Origin: Deltaproteobacteria bacterium
Lineage (GTDB): Bacteria; Myxococcota_A; Polyangia; Polyangiales; Ga0077539
Reading direction: 5' to 3'
Assembly: GCA_030694465.1 (NCBI GenBank)
Contig: JAUXYJ010000023.1
Location: 458,475 to 522,474 of the forward strand
DNA: 64,000 bases
This document shows positions 18,029 to 25,778 of this stretch, in pieces (within the stretch, counting starts at the first letter, position 1; every line of letters begins with the position of its first letter). The notes beneath the pieces were generated by a model that did not search any database, was not told the origin of the DNA, and saw nothing but the letters and a program-made list of their open reading frames with translations. The translations under genes were made by a program, and so were the position numbers.

Positions 18029-18991
18029 TCACTGGTTACCGGGGCGCGTGCTCCACGCTTGGCCACTGAAATTGCCACACGGACGCAGCTCCACCTGGTT
18101 GTTACGCGGGCCGCCATTGACCACGTCGAGACACATGTTTGCGCCCCTAAAATCTGTGGTCAACCGGAGCGAACCGTTGGACTGCGCAGCCAGCCTCCAG
18201 TTTTGACCCGAGAAGTTGCCACACGGGCGCAGCTCGATCTGATTGCTCTCTGGCCCGCCGTTGATCACGTCGAGGCACATGGTCGCGCCCCTAAAGGCCG
18301 TCGTCATGCGGGTCGCGCCGTTGGGCTGCGGCTCCATGTGCCACTGTTGCCCAGAATAATTGCCACACGGACGAAGCTCCGCGTGGTTGTTACGCGGGCC
18401 GCCGTTGACCACATCAAGACACATGTTCGCGCCCCTAAACGCGGTCGTCATGCGCTGAAAACCCAGCGAGCCTGAGGGCTGTGGCTGCACTTGCGGCGGT
18501 GGCTGAATTTGCACCTGTAGCTGCTGTGGCTGGACGGCCTGCGCACCCACACAACCGCAGACCGACATCCGGCCCTGAATCGTGGTGGACCACTGGCCGT
18601 TCCACTGCATGCCCTGGCCGCCACAGACGCTGGGACAACGTCGCTGCGCGTGGCCCTGATTCCAAATCGGACCCGCTTCGACGTTGCGTGAGGCAGGTGC
18701 TGCCACAGGCTGCGCGATCACAGGCTGCGCGATCACAGGCTGCGCCGGAGCATCGCAGCCGCAGACAGACATCCGACCCGGGACGGTAGTCCGCCACTGG
18801 TTGTTCCACTGCATGTTGCGGGATGAGCACACCTGCGGACAGCGACGCGCGGCGTCACCGTTGTTCCAAATGGGGCCCGCGGCGACGTCGACAGCGAGCG
18901 CGCTGCTCGAAGCCAAGAGCACTACGGCTGCGCTGAGAATTCCGCGCACAGTGAGCACGCTCCTTTGGATCCTATGGCCTCGAACACTCAT
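18029..18991 (-). CDS. secreted double lectin: two MVL-like mannan-binding repeats plus ricin-B beta-trefoil
   Basis: A 320-aa protein with a signal peptide ending ALA at residue 33. Residues 36-79 and 105-147 are two copies of an MVL-type mannan-binding module (AGPIWNNGDAARRCP, QWNNQWRTTVPGRMSVCGC), like the repeats of the Microcystis viridis lectin but with added Cys pairs. A Gln/Pro-rich linker (150-175) leads to a three-lobed ricin-B beta-trefoil (about 178-313). Each lobe is about 47 residues with FRGANMCLDVVNGGP and a closing QxW (W217, W265, W313). It is predicted to bind glycans outside the cell. The linker between the MVL modules is a 15-bp tandem DNA repeat. A ribosome site AGGAGA lies about 11 nt upstream of the ATG. 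Confidence 0.88.
   Translation of the reverse strand: MSVRGHRIQRSVLTVRGILSAAVVLLASSSALAVDVAAGPIWNNGDAARRCPQVCSSRNMQWNNQWRTTVPGRMSVCGCDAPAQPVIAQPVIAQPVAAPASRNVEAGPIWNQGHAQRRCPSVCGGQGMQWNGQWSTTIQGRMSVCGCVGAQAVQPQQLQVQIQPPPQVQPQPSGSLGFQRMTTAFRGANMCLDVVNGGPRNNHAELRPCGNYSGQQWHMEPQPNGATRMTTAFRGATMCLDVINGGPESNQIELRPCGNFSGQNWRLAAQSNGSLRLTTDFRGANMCLDVVNGGPRNNQVELRPCGNFSGQAWSTRPGNQ
18706..18746. repeat. 15-bp tandem repeat in lectin linker
   Basis: The 15-mer CAGGCTGCGCGATCA occurs at 18706-18720 and 18721-18735, and a partial third copy follows. It encodes the QPVIAQPVIAQPVAAP linker between the two MVL modules and is a likely site of slippage-driven length change. Confidence 0.85.
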
Positions 18992-19076
18992 TGAAATCTC
19001 TGTCTCCTGGATGGATGGTTGTCAGGGTGGAGCGCAACAGCACTACCATTGGATCTCGGATCGCCTCGCCTCAATC

Positions 19077-19088
19077 GACCACGTGGTC
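19077..19088. promoter_or_regulatory. perfect 12-bp palindrome, candidate operator
   Basis: GACCACGTGGTC, directly followed by an AT-rich stretch containing CTTTTGATAAG, lies midway between divergent genes. A dimeric regulator site controlling one or both is plausible but unproven. Confidence 0.35.
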
Positions 19089-19202
19089 ACACTTTTGATA
19101 AGCGAATTGGGCCGCCGATCGCGTAGGGCATCGCGAGGTGAGCGCGTTGGACGTACGCAGCGCTGCGTCTATGCACTCGGGCCCCCATCACGGACACGAC
19201 CA

Positions 19203-19222
19203 TCCCGGCGACGTCGCCGGGT
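19203..19222. repeat. 20-bp palindrome, copy 4 (19/20)
   Basis: This copy differs from the consensus only at its first base (T for A). It lies 68 nt upstream of the lipoprotein start at 19291. Unlike copies 2, 3, 7 and 8 it is upstream of a gene rather than just after a stop. Confidence 0.9.
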
Positions 19223-19290
19223 TCGCTCTCCCGGGGCATGCCGAGGCACTCGCGCATCCGTACACAACCACGCTACGCTCGCTCACCCCA

Positions 19291-20484
19291 ATGAGCCAAA
19301 CATCGCGCTGGATCTCGCTCTCTCTTGTGCTGTCAGCGTGCTCGCCTTCGCTGAGCGAGACCGACGCTTCGACCGCGGACTCGGGCCCCCTTCGCGAGGA
19401 CGTCTCGCTGTCATCCGATGCAGAAGCTGCTGTTTTTGCAGACGGATCCATCGACACGCCCTCGCCACAGGACGCGACCACCGCGTCTGACGCGGGCCCA
19501 CAGAGCGACAGCGCGCCCACATCCGACGTACCCGGCGACGTACCCGGCGACGTCGCCGTGTCGCCCGGAAGCTCTCCCACGATCGCTGGCTGCCGGATGC
19601 TCCCGCCCGACAACGCGCTCAACCAAGACATCTCACGCGCACCGTTGCACCCGCAGTCGGCGACCTACATCGCGGCGATGAACCCCACGCGCGCGATGCA
19701 CGCCGACTGGGGCGACTGGTCCACGAATCACTACGGAATTCCCTGGCAAACCGGCATGGGCGCCGCGCCCGTCGCGATGCAATGGACCACCTCATGGGGC
19801 CCGCGCGAGAGCGAGATGCGGCCCTGTCCCGGTGGCATGGGCGCGTTTTGCTATCCCATCGCGACCAGCGCGCGCATCGAGGGCGGGCCCTCAGCGTCCG
19901 CCGCAAGCGATCGACATGTGCTCTATCTCGACCGCGCAGGGGCCCCCAACAATTGCACGCTGTACGAGCTCTACAACGCGCAAAACTTCACCTCGCCTCC
20001 ATGGCGCGCGGCCAACGGCGCCATCTTTGATCTCTCGACCAACGCCCTGCGCATGGACCAATGGACGAGCGCGGACGCGGCAGGGCTCCCGATTTTGCCA
20101 ACGATCGTGCGCGTCGACGAGGTGCTCGAGGGGGCCATTCGCCACGCGATTCGCTTTACGATGGCGCGCACGGGGCGAGCGTTTATTCACCCAGCGACGC
20201 ACGCCGCGGGCACCGCTGGGACCAACCTGCCGCCCATGGGCCTCCGGCTCAGGCTTCGCGCAGCCTTCGACGACAGCCGGCTCACGCCAGCCACACGCGT
20301 GATCATCCGCGCGATGAAGACCTACGGGATCATCCTGGCTGACAACGGCTCAGACTGGTTCATCACTGGCGACTCAGACGACCGCTGGAGCCCACTGATC
20401 AACGAGATCAACCGAGGACTCGGCAGCGTTCGTGGGATGGACTTCGAGGTCGTCAACACAGGTCCCACCATCCCGCAGGGCTAG
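19291..20484 (+). CDS. secreted lipoprotein of unknown function
   Basis: A 397-aa lipoprotein with lipobox VLSAC near residue 16 (SLSLVLSACSPS). An Asp/Ser/Ala-rich spacer follows (about 20-95), then a globular domain. The domain has conserved-looking stretches DWGDWSTNHYGIPWQTG, CTLYELYNAQ, LRMDQWTSADAAGLPILP, RFTMARTGRAFIHPATH and GIILADNGSDWFITGD. I recognise this combination as a recurrent bacterial secreted-protein type but cannot name a function. The spacer at about residues 80-91 reads DVPGDVPGDVAV and is encoded by a duplicated half plus full copy of the dispersed palindrome. ATG 19291 was chosen for the lipoprotein signal. Confidence 0.75.
   Translation: MSQTSRWISLSLVLSACSPSLSETDASTADSGPLREDVSLSSDAEAAVFADGSIDTPSPQDATTASDAGPQSDSAPTSDVPGDVPGDVAVSPGSSPTIAGCRMLPPDNALNQDISRAPLHPQSATYIAAMNPTRAMHADWGDWSTNHYGIPWQTGMGAAPVAMQWTTSWGPRESEMRPCPGGMGAFCYPIATSARIEGGPSASAASDRHVLYLDRAGAPNNCTLYELYNAQNFTSPPWRAANGAIFDLSTNALRMDQWTSADAAGLPILPTIVRVDEVLEGAIRHAIRFTMARTGRAFIHPATHAAGTAGTNLPPMGLRLRLRAAFDDSRLTPATRVIIRAMKTYGIILADNGSDWFITGDSDDRWSPLINEINRGLGSVRGMDFEVVNTGPTIPQG
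19530..19561. repeat. 20-bp palindrome, copy 5 with tandem half copy
   Basis: A 12-bp half unit (19530-19541) is directly followed by a 19/20 copy (19542-19561, GTGT for GGGT at the end). It lies within the lipoprotein gene in the frame that yields PGDVPGDVA. Confidence 0.9.
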
Positions 20485-20488
20485 ACCC

Positions 20489-21415
20489 TTACGGGCGCGT
20501 CTGTTCCTCAAGACTCCGCACCGCGGCGTCAAGCCATCTCAGGTTGATCGTGCGCTCAGAGACCTCCGCGTAGGACGCATTGCCTCTGGGCAATGGCTGC
20601 AAATTCACAAGCGAAAGATGCACACACAGGTTCGTCGTGCAGCCCGATGCGCTCGCGTCATGTACGTACAGCTCGCTCTGGGGCGCGTGCCGCACAGCGC
20701 TCGCTCGCATCCACGCAGCGCTCAGCCCTGTGAGCCCGCGCTCGCGGTCTTCGCCCATCGCAAACACGATGCGCGCAAGCCCCGACACACTCCCTGCCGA
20801 GAGACTCCGCTCGGGATCGCTCGGGACCGAAGGGTCTCCGTCCAGGTCCACGTAGACCACACGCCCGTCAAGCGCCCTGTGCTGCGAAGGCCGCTGCCGA
20901 AACGCGCGATCAAACATCGTCGCCGCGACGTGTGCGCCGCTTGAGTGCGCGACGACCCACACCTTCGCAGCAGGCCCGTGCCTCTCGGCGTGCGAAACGA
21001 GCCTCGCCAAGAGCACGTCGACCCCCAGCTCTTTGCTGCGAAAATCCACGTCCAATGGCCCCTCGACCGCCACCAACGTCGCGTCGTTGAGCATCCCTGG
21101 TCGCGCACGAACCACCGCCTCTGCCCACGCCCGGACCGAAGCATCCGTGATGCGCCAGCCGCCCATGAGCACCAACACCGTGGGGCTCTCGCCCTCGCGC
21201 ACCGACATCCCTCGCGCCAGGGCCGTCCACGAGGACACCCGCCGCACAGCGCGCTGAGCGTCTGCGCGACCCACGACGTCGAGAGGCACCGCGTGAGGGA
21301 CATCCTCGCGAGACGTGTTGGCGTCTATCGTATGCAATCGAGCAGTGATTTGACTGGGTTTGCAACACATCAAGGCAGAGACCCCGGCGAGCGCGAGCCA
21401 GCGACTCAGTGACAT
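20489..21415 (-). CDS. lipid-anchored alpha/beta-hydrolase-like protein
   Basis: A 308-aa protein starting at ATG 21415 inside the end of the upstream phosphoesterase gene (10-nt overlap). The N-terminus (MSLSRWLALAGVSALMCC) is a likely lipoprotein signal. VLVLMGGWRITDASVRAWAEAV and VWVVAHSSGAHVAATMFDRAF form an alpha/beta-hydrolase core with the probable nucleophile Ser in AHSSG. No other family marker is seen, so the substrate is unknown. The gene is co-transcribed and probably translationally coupled with the phosphoesterase. It is convergent with the lipoprotein gene ending 20484, with only 4 nt between stops. Confidence 0.7.
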   Translation of the reverse strand: MSLSRWLALAGVSALMCCKPSQITARLHTIDANTSREDVPHAVPLDVVGRADAQRAVRRVSSWTALARGMSVREGESPTVLVLMGGWRITDASVRAWAEAVVRARPGMLNDATLVAVEGPLDVDFRSKELGVDVLLARLVSHAERHGPAAKVWVVAHSSGAHVAATMFDRAFRQRPSQHRALDGRVVYVDLDGDPSVPSDPERSLSAGSVSGLARIVFAMGEDRERGLTGLSAAWMRASAVRHAPQSELYVHDASASGCTTNLCVHLSLVNLQPLPRGNASYAEVSERTINLRWLDAAVRSLEEQTRP

Positions 21416-23007
21416 TCGAGGTGGCCTAGGTCTACAAAGCGGTCCCCTGCGACGGGCACAAACTCGTACTCCATCAGGCCCTCTCGGAGCGTCATTTTGA
21501 GCACGCCGTGCGAAGTAATATCTCGCGCGACGCCGCCACGAACGAGTGTCGAAAACGTGCGAAGCCCAGCGCCGCCAGTGCCCACAATGAGCTGACGAAT
21601 TCCTCGCATGGGGTCGACCTCTCCCATCGCATTGAGCGGAGCAAATCGCTCGTAATCGTGCTCGTGGCCGACCAGAATCACGTCCGCGTTGGCCTCTTGG
21701 AGCGCAGTCCAAAACGCCCCGTACGACGTGCTGCTCCCGTGCTGCCCCGATGAAAACCTCGGGTGATGCCAGTAGGCCAGCGTGCATCGCGTCGGGTGCA
21801 TCCGAAGGTCCTCACGCAGCCACCGCTCTTGCGGAGAGCCCGCGCCGCAACCACCCACCTCGCTGCAGTTCGAGTTGAGCACGACCGCATGCCAGCTCCC
21901 GATTTCGTAGCTGTAGTACCCACGCATGCGATCGCCCGCGGACGCGCCAAAGTAGTCAAAGTAGGGCCCCGCACCAGGGCTGCCGTACTCGTGATTGCCC
22001 ACCGCGGGGCGCGCGCGTGCGCGATGTCGACCCCACGAGGGATTAAAACAGTCGCGAAATTCAGCGGTGGTTCCGTTGTTGTACACCGTGTCACCCAAGA
22101 GCAGCGCGGGCCCAGCGATGCCGTCCGCGACCAAGCTCGTGGCCTCGTCAAAACGAGAACCACACACGGCGATGTCGCCGACCGCGAGAGCCGTCGGGTC
22201 CCCCGAGGTGTCCACCACCGCGCGACGCACCGAGAGCTCGAGATCAAACGAGAGATCCGAGCTCGTGGCCGCGGCTTGATGAAGCTCGACCGCAAGCACG
22301 TTGCGCCCCTCGACAAAGCCCCCTGCGGCGAGGCTCGCGAACACAAAGAGTGACTCGTCATCGCCTCCCACGGTGCTCGAAGCGAGGGTCCCCGAAGAGA
22401 TCATTCCAGCAGGCATATTGCTGCGAAAAACCTCGCTCCCGTTGAGAAACACCACCGCGCCATCGTCTCGCCGGAGCCTCAACTGCACTTGGCGAATCGC
22501 GCCCGCGTCGCGCACCAAAAACTCACGCCGAAAGTACGTCGTGATGGCCCTTCGCATCGGGTCCGGTCCCGCGCGAACCACCGTGCGCTCATCGCCGTTG
22601 CCATACCCCAACGGCGCGCCACCCTCACGCCACGCGCTGTCATCCACCATGCGCTCCATCCAGCGCGACCCTGGGACCATCCCATCGTCGAGATAACGCC
22701 ACACGCTCGCGCTCTGGACCAAGGTCTCGATGGGCCGCCCCGGCGCGGGGATCATCGCATCGGGCGCAGCGTCGATCGCACCCGCGTCCAACACCGCGGT
22801 ATCCCCAACCGCAGCGTCCGCACCCGCGTCCGACGAATCCTCACGCGCGACTGTGTCCGTCGGCGAGGGCCCCGTGTCGTGCGCATCGAGCGCGGCGGCG
22901 ATGTCCTCGGCGCTCGCGCCGTCGCCTGCGTCACTCGGCTCCATCGGCCCGGCGCAGGACGCAACGAGCAATAAAATTGCAGCAGCTTGCACAACGTGAA
23001 CGCGCAT
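21406..23007 (-). CDS. lipid-anchored metallophosphoesterase (purple acid phosphatase-like)
   Basis: A 533-aa lipoprotein with lipobox LLVASC and a long Asp/Ala-rich spacer (about 25-90). About residues 100-265 form a beta-rich N-terminal domain (RRDDGAVVFLNGSEVFRSNM, LAVELHQAA). The calcineurin-like core follows: ALAVGDIAVCG, LLLGDTVYNN, GNHEYG (about 337) and GHEHDYERF (about 449), the metal-ligand motifs of this fold. It would hydrolyse phosphoesters outside the inner membrane. ATG 23007 was chosen over a start 39 nt upstream because it gives the signal peptide. The gene is divergent from 23045 with only 37 nt between starts and overlaps the downstream hydrolase gene by 10 nt. Confidence 0.85.
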   Translation of the reverse strand: MRVHVVQAAAILLLVASCAGPMEPSDAGDGASAEDIAAALDAHDTGPSPTDTVAREDSSDAGADAAVGDTAVLDAGAIDAAPDAMIPAPGRPIETLVQSASVWRYLDDGMVPGSRWMERMVDDSAWREGGAPLGYGNGDERTVVRAGPDPMRRAITTYFRREFLVRDAGAIRQVQLRLRRDDGAVVFLNGSEVFRSNMPAGMISSGTLASSTVGGDDESLFVFASLAAGGFVEGRNVLAVELHQAAATSSDLSFDLELSVRRAVVDTSGDPTALAVGDIAVCGSRFDEATSLVADGIAGPALLLGDTVYNNGTTAEFRDCFNPSWGRHRARARPAVGNHEYGSPGAGPYFDYFGASAGDRMRGYYSYEIGSWHAVVLNSNCSEVGGCGAGSPQERWLREDLRMHPTRCTLAYWHHPRFSSGQHGSSTSYGAFWTALQEANADVILVGHEHDYERFAPLNAMGEVDPMRGIRQLIVGTGGAGLRTFSTLVRGGVARDITSHGVLKMTLREGLMEYEFVPVAGDRFVDLGHLECH

Positions 23008-23044
23008 GACCTCGAAGCGTACACCCTGTGCGATCCTCGCGCGC

Positions 23045-23932
23045 ATGGTGAGCGACTACGACCCCTTTGAGCCGCCGTGTGCCCTGGACGACCTCGGGGC
23101 GATCTGCCGCGCGATGTTTCCGCATCGCAACACGTGGAGCACGTGGCGCATCGCCGACGAGCCTGACGCGGTTCGTTGCAACGACGGCTGGCCCACCGTC
23201 ACCCTCACGTTCGAGCGCACCGACGAACCCAGCGACCGCGTCACCCAAGCGACCGTGGTTCTGGCCGGAGCAGGCGATCGCCCGCCGACACCATCGCCCG
23301 CACGCCTTCGTGAATTTTTACAGGGATTTATCGATTTTACAGATCTCATTGAGGGCCACGATCGCGCGCGCTTCGCGCGGCTCAGTCCCGCGCTCTGGGT
23401 GCCCACGAAGCTCTTGGATCGACGCAAGGCCAAGAGCGCCGAAGACTTCACAGCCCTGTTCGCCAAGCACCACAAGCTCACCGCCGAGACCGACGGCGCG
23501 TGGCTCTCGTGCAGTGCCCTCGAAGCGATGGTCCGGCCGATGATGCCCTGCCGCGAGGGCGCCTTCGAAATCAGTTTGGTCAAAGAAAACGCAGTACAAG
23601 AACACGAAGGCTCTCTCTCGCTCACGATCTGGCTTATCGTGTACGACAAGCACGAGACTACGGACGAGTGGCAGATCCGAAACCTCAAAGAGCAGTCGGT
23701 GTACGCGGTCCCCGAGACCGCTCGCAGAGACCCTGAGCGCGTGCGCGCGTACCTCGAAGGCACGCTCGACGGGTTCAGGGCCTTTGCACAACAGCGCGCA
23801 CATACCGATGAGCTCGATTGCAGTATGCCCTGCGATTTGATTGATCCAGGGCTCCTCAAGCTGACGCGACCGCAGACCCGCGAGGACTTTTTTCGAGCGT
23901 ACTGTCGCCGTCGCAAACTCACGGTGGACTAG
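23045..23932 (+). CDS. conserved-looking cytoplasmic protein of unknown function
   Basis: A 295-aa protein with no signal peptide or membrane segment. It looks like a mixed alpha/beta fold with two similar-looking halves: PTVTLTFERTDEPSDRVTQATVVL with a helical FLQGFIDF in the first, and SLSLTIWLIVYDKHETTDEWQ with LEGTLDGFRAFA in the second. This suggests an internal duplication. No family is recognised. ATG 23045 sits 37 nt from the divergent phosphoesterase start, so their promoters must overlap. The next gene starts 12 nt after the stop and may be co-transcribed. Confidence 0.7.
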   Translation: MVSDYDPFEPPCALDDLGAICRAMFPHRNTWSTWRIADEPDAVRCNDGWPTVTLTFERTDEPSDRVTQATVVLAGAGDRPPTPSPARLREFLQGFIDFTDLIEGHDRARFARLSPALWVPTKLLDRRKAKSAEDFTALFAKHHKLTAETDGAWLSCSALEAMVRPMMPCREGAFEISLVKENAVQEHEGSLSLTIWLIVYDKHETTDEWQIRNLKEQSVYAVPETARRDPERVRAYLEGTLDGFRAFAQQRAHTDELDCSMPCDLIDPGLLKLTRPQTREDFFRAYCRRRKLTVD

Positions 23933-23944
23933 TCTCGCCCGCAC

Positions 23945-24511
23945 ATGCCAACGCTCTCTCGTACGCTCGCGCTCTCTCTTTGGCTCACCGCGTGTGCCGC
24001 GACCACCACCTCGGTGCCTCCGACCCAACACACCGCGGGGCCACGGTGCGAAGGCACCATCGTGGCCCCTGATTCGCTGGTCCCCGTGGTCGACGAGCCG
24101 CTCTTGGCCTCCTCCCTGGGGCAAATCAACGAGGGAAAACTCTGCCAAGGCCGCACCTATCGTGCCCTCACCCCGGTCCGCGTCTACCGCCTCTGGAACC
24201 GCGCGCAGAGCTACACCCAGCTCGGCCGCTGGTGGACCTTTGAGCGCCCTCACGGCCCTGTAGAAGCCCTGCGCGCATCGCTCGAAGTGTGCCCCGAATG
24301 GAGCCCCCTCGATGTCCTCAGCGAGTGCACCCTCACGGCGGGCTCGCACGTCGTCGTGGGCACAGGACAGAGCGCTCAGTGCCAATCCAATGTGCACTAC
24401 AACATCTCTGCGGTACCTCAGGTCTACATCCCCAACGACACGCGCGCGACCCCAGCGCAGGTGTACGTGACCGACTGCCGAGAGCTCTCTCCCTGGCCCG
24501 AGACCCCGTAA
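23945..24511 (+). CDS. lipoprotein of unknown function
   Basis: A 188-aa protein with a short lipoprotein signal (LALSLWLTAC, Cys17). The mature part contains four or more Cys residues (CEGTIV, LCQGRTY, VCPEW, DCRELS) and TYRALTPVRVYRLWNRAQSY, which look like a small disulphide-bonded domain. No family is recognised. It follows the 23045 gene by 12 nt and converges with the lipoprotein gene ending 24545. Confidence 0.65.
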   Translation: MPTLSRTLALSLWLTACAATTTSVPPTQHTAGPRCEGTIVAPDSLVPVVDEPLLASSLGQINEGKLCQGRTYRALTPVRVYRLWNRAQSYTQLGRWWTFERPHGPVEALRASLEVCPEWSPLDVLSECTLTAGSHVVVGTGQSAQCQSNVHYNISAVPQVYIPNDTRATPAQVYVTDCRELSPWPETP

Positions 24512-24544
24512 CAAAAGTCTCAATCGGACAGCGAAATCACTGCA

Positions 24545-25435
24545 CTAGCGAGAGCAATACGTCTGCGGCCCCGTGGCCCCATAGCGCGTCTCGAACCACA
24601 TCCAGACCGAAGACATCTCGGGCAACAGGCTCGCCGGCGTCGTGTAGCGGATCTCATGGGCCGGATCACTCGTGCGCAAACGCACCGTGACAACCGGATA
24701 GCAATCGATCGAGGTGCCTCGGTGCGGGAGCATCGAGACCGAGGTCCGAGTCCAGCGATCAAAGAGATCGTCCACGTCGGCCACGCTCACACGCTCGGCG
24801 CGAGAGGGAGGCATCGACAGCGCTTCGTCCAGCGAAAACCCTGTCCGATTCTCCCAGAAGCGCACGCTCCCGTCGCCGCTCACCATCACCGCAGGCCCCC
24901 ACCCCGCGAAGCCTCCAGGCGACTGCCACACCATCACCGCGTTCGCATAGCGCGCAGAGGTCATCGCGTCACTCGCGTCACTCGCGTCACTCCCTGCATC
25001 CACACGCGGACACGTCCCAAGGCTTCTCCACCGGACACTCGGCTGGCACGCGCTCGGGATCTGCAAAGAGGTCCCCTCGCAAGTGCAAAATTCTCCCACC
25101 GTCGGGAGCGACTCGCAGCCACGGCTCACGCAGGTTCCACGGGTATTTTCGCAGCCCATAGTGAACTCGCAGTAGGTCCCCATCGCGCACTCTGCGCTGC
25201 TCGCACACCCACGCGACGCGTCCATCGTGGCCGCATCGATCGCGACATCCGACGTGCTCGCATCGCGCGCGACGTCCGAGGTGACAACGTCCGTCACAAC
25301 ATCTCGCCCCGAATCACTGGACGCATCTGGCACCACCGAGTCTCCACAGCCCACGACAATCGCCGCGCCAAAACACAGGGTCCAGAGGCCACTGCGACGC
25401 ACTCTGGCACAGCTCGTACGCTCACTTGCATCCAT
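24545..25435 (-). CDS. Cys-rich lipoprotein of unknown function
   Basis: A 296-aa protein with lipobox IVVGC and a spacer rich in Asp, Ser and Val (DVVTDVVTSDVARDASTSDVA). It then has a Cys-rich segment (CASSAECAMGTYCEFTMGC to CVSRGC and CTCEG), as seen in many myxobacterial surface lipoproteins. A second acidic spacer (SDASDASDA, from a 9-bp triplet DNA repeat) precedes a C-terminal domain of about 120 residues (MVWQSPGGFAGWGPAVMVSGDGSVRFW). ATG 25435 was preferred over a start 75 nt upstream for the signal. Function unknown. Confidence 0.7.
   Translation of the reverse strand: MDASERTSCARVRRSGLWTLCFGAAIVVGCGDSVVPDASSDSGRDVVTDVVTSDVARDASTSDVAIDAATMDASRGCASSAECAMGTYCEFTMGCENTRGTCVSRGCESLPTVGEFCTCEGTSLQIPSACQPSVRWRSLGTCPRVDAGSDASDASDAMTSARYANAVMVWQSPGGFAGWGPAVMVSGDGSVRFWENRTGFSLDEALSMPPSRAERVSVADVDDLFDRWTRTSVSMLPHRGTSIDCYPVVTVRLRTSDPAHEIRYTTPASLLPEMSSVWMWFETRYGATGPQTYCSR
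24966..24992. repeat. 9-bp triplicate microsatellite in coding DNA
   Basis: GCGTCACTC is repeated three times head to tail, encoding SDASDASDA in the spacer of the Cys-rich lipoprotein. A likely slippage site. Confidence 0.85.
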
Positions 25436-25520
25436 ACGCACTACCCTCGCACGCCCCGTGCCAGCGTGCGACGACGCGAGGGCGCAAGGGCCAAGACTCT
25501 CACCGTCCAACGCGAGCGGG

Positions 25521-25778
25521 CTAGCGCGGACGAACGCCTGCTTCGAGCTCGTCCACCACTTGTTTGGCCGTCGACAGGCTCGCGCCCGTGACCGCGCGAT
25601 AAGCTTGAATTGCCTGGATTTTGTCGCCCTTCGCCAGCCACTTCAGCGCCTCGGTGACCTCCGCGGGCGGGCCAGGCTCTACGTCGGGGAGACCCACATG
25701 CGCCATCACCCGCGCGAGCTTGCGCTGGAGCGCCGCCACCTGCTGTTCGAGTGCAAAAATCCTGCTTCGATCATCCAT
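25521..25778 (-). CDS. mini-protein with a ribosomal L7/L12 C-terminal-like domain
   Basis: An 85-aa protein. Residues 1-30 are a predicted short coiled coil (RIFALEQQVAALQRKLARVM). Residues about 45-80 (ALKWLAKGDKIQAIQAYRAV, ASLSTAKQVVDELE) match the helix-loop-helix of the L7/L12 C-terminal domain (KIxVIKxVRxxTGLGLxEAKxLVE type). Such stand-alone L7/L12-like proteins are common but poorly understood. The ATG at 25778 overlaps the stop of the lipase gene (TGATG), so it is translated by coupling. Confidence 0.75.
   Translation of the reverse strand: MDDRSRIFALEQQVAALQRKLARVMAHVGLPDVEPGPPAEVTEALKWLAKGDKIQAIQAYRAVTGASLSTAKQVVDELEAGVRPR

Larger units (their letters stand above)
18992..19290. 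other. 299-nt divergent intergenic region
   Basis: Divergent promoter space between the lectin gene (start 18991) and the lipoprotein gene (start 19291). It holds the 12-bp palindrome at 19077-19088, an AT-richer stretch next to it (about 19089-19110) and a palindrome-family copy at 19203-19222. An open frame from 19138 runs into the lipoprotein gene but lacks a signal peptide at that start. Confidence 0.4.

Noticed and set aside
21343..21357. Reading the AT-centred repeat family as promoter -10/-35 elements
   Set aside because: Nearly all copies lie inside genes and in both orientations, without a second conserved box at a fixed distance.
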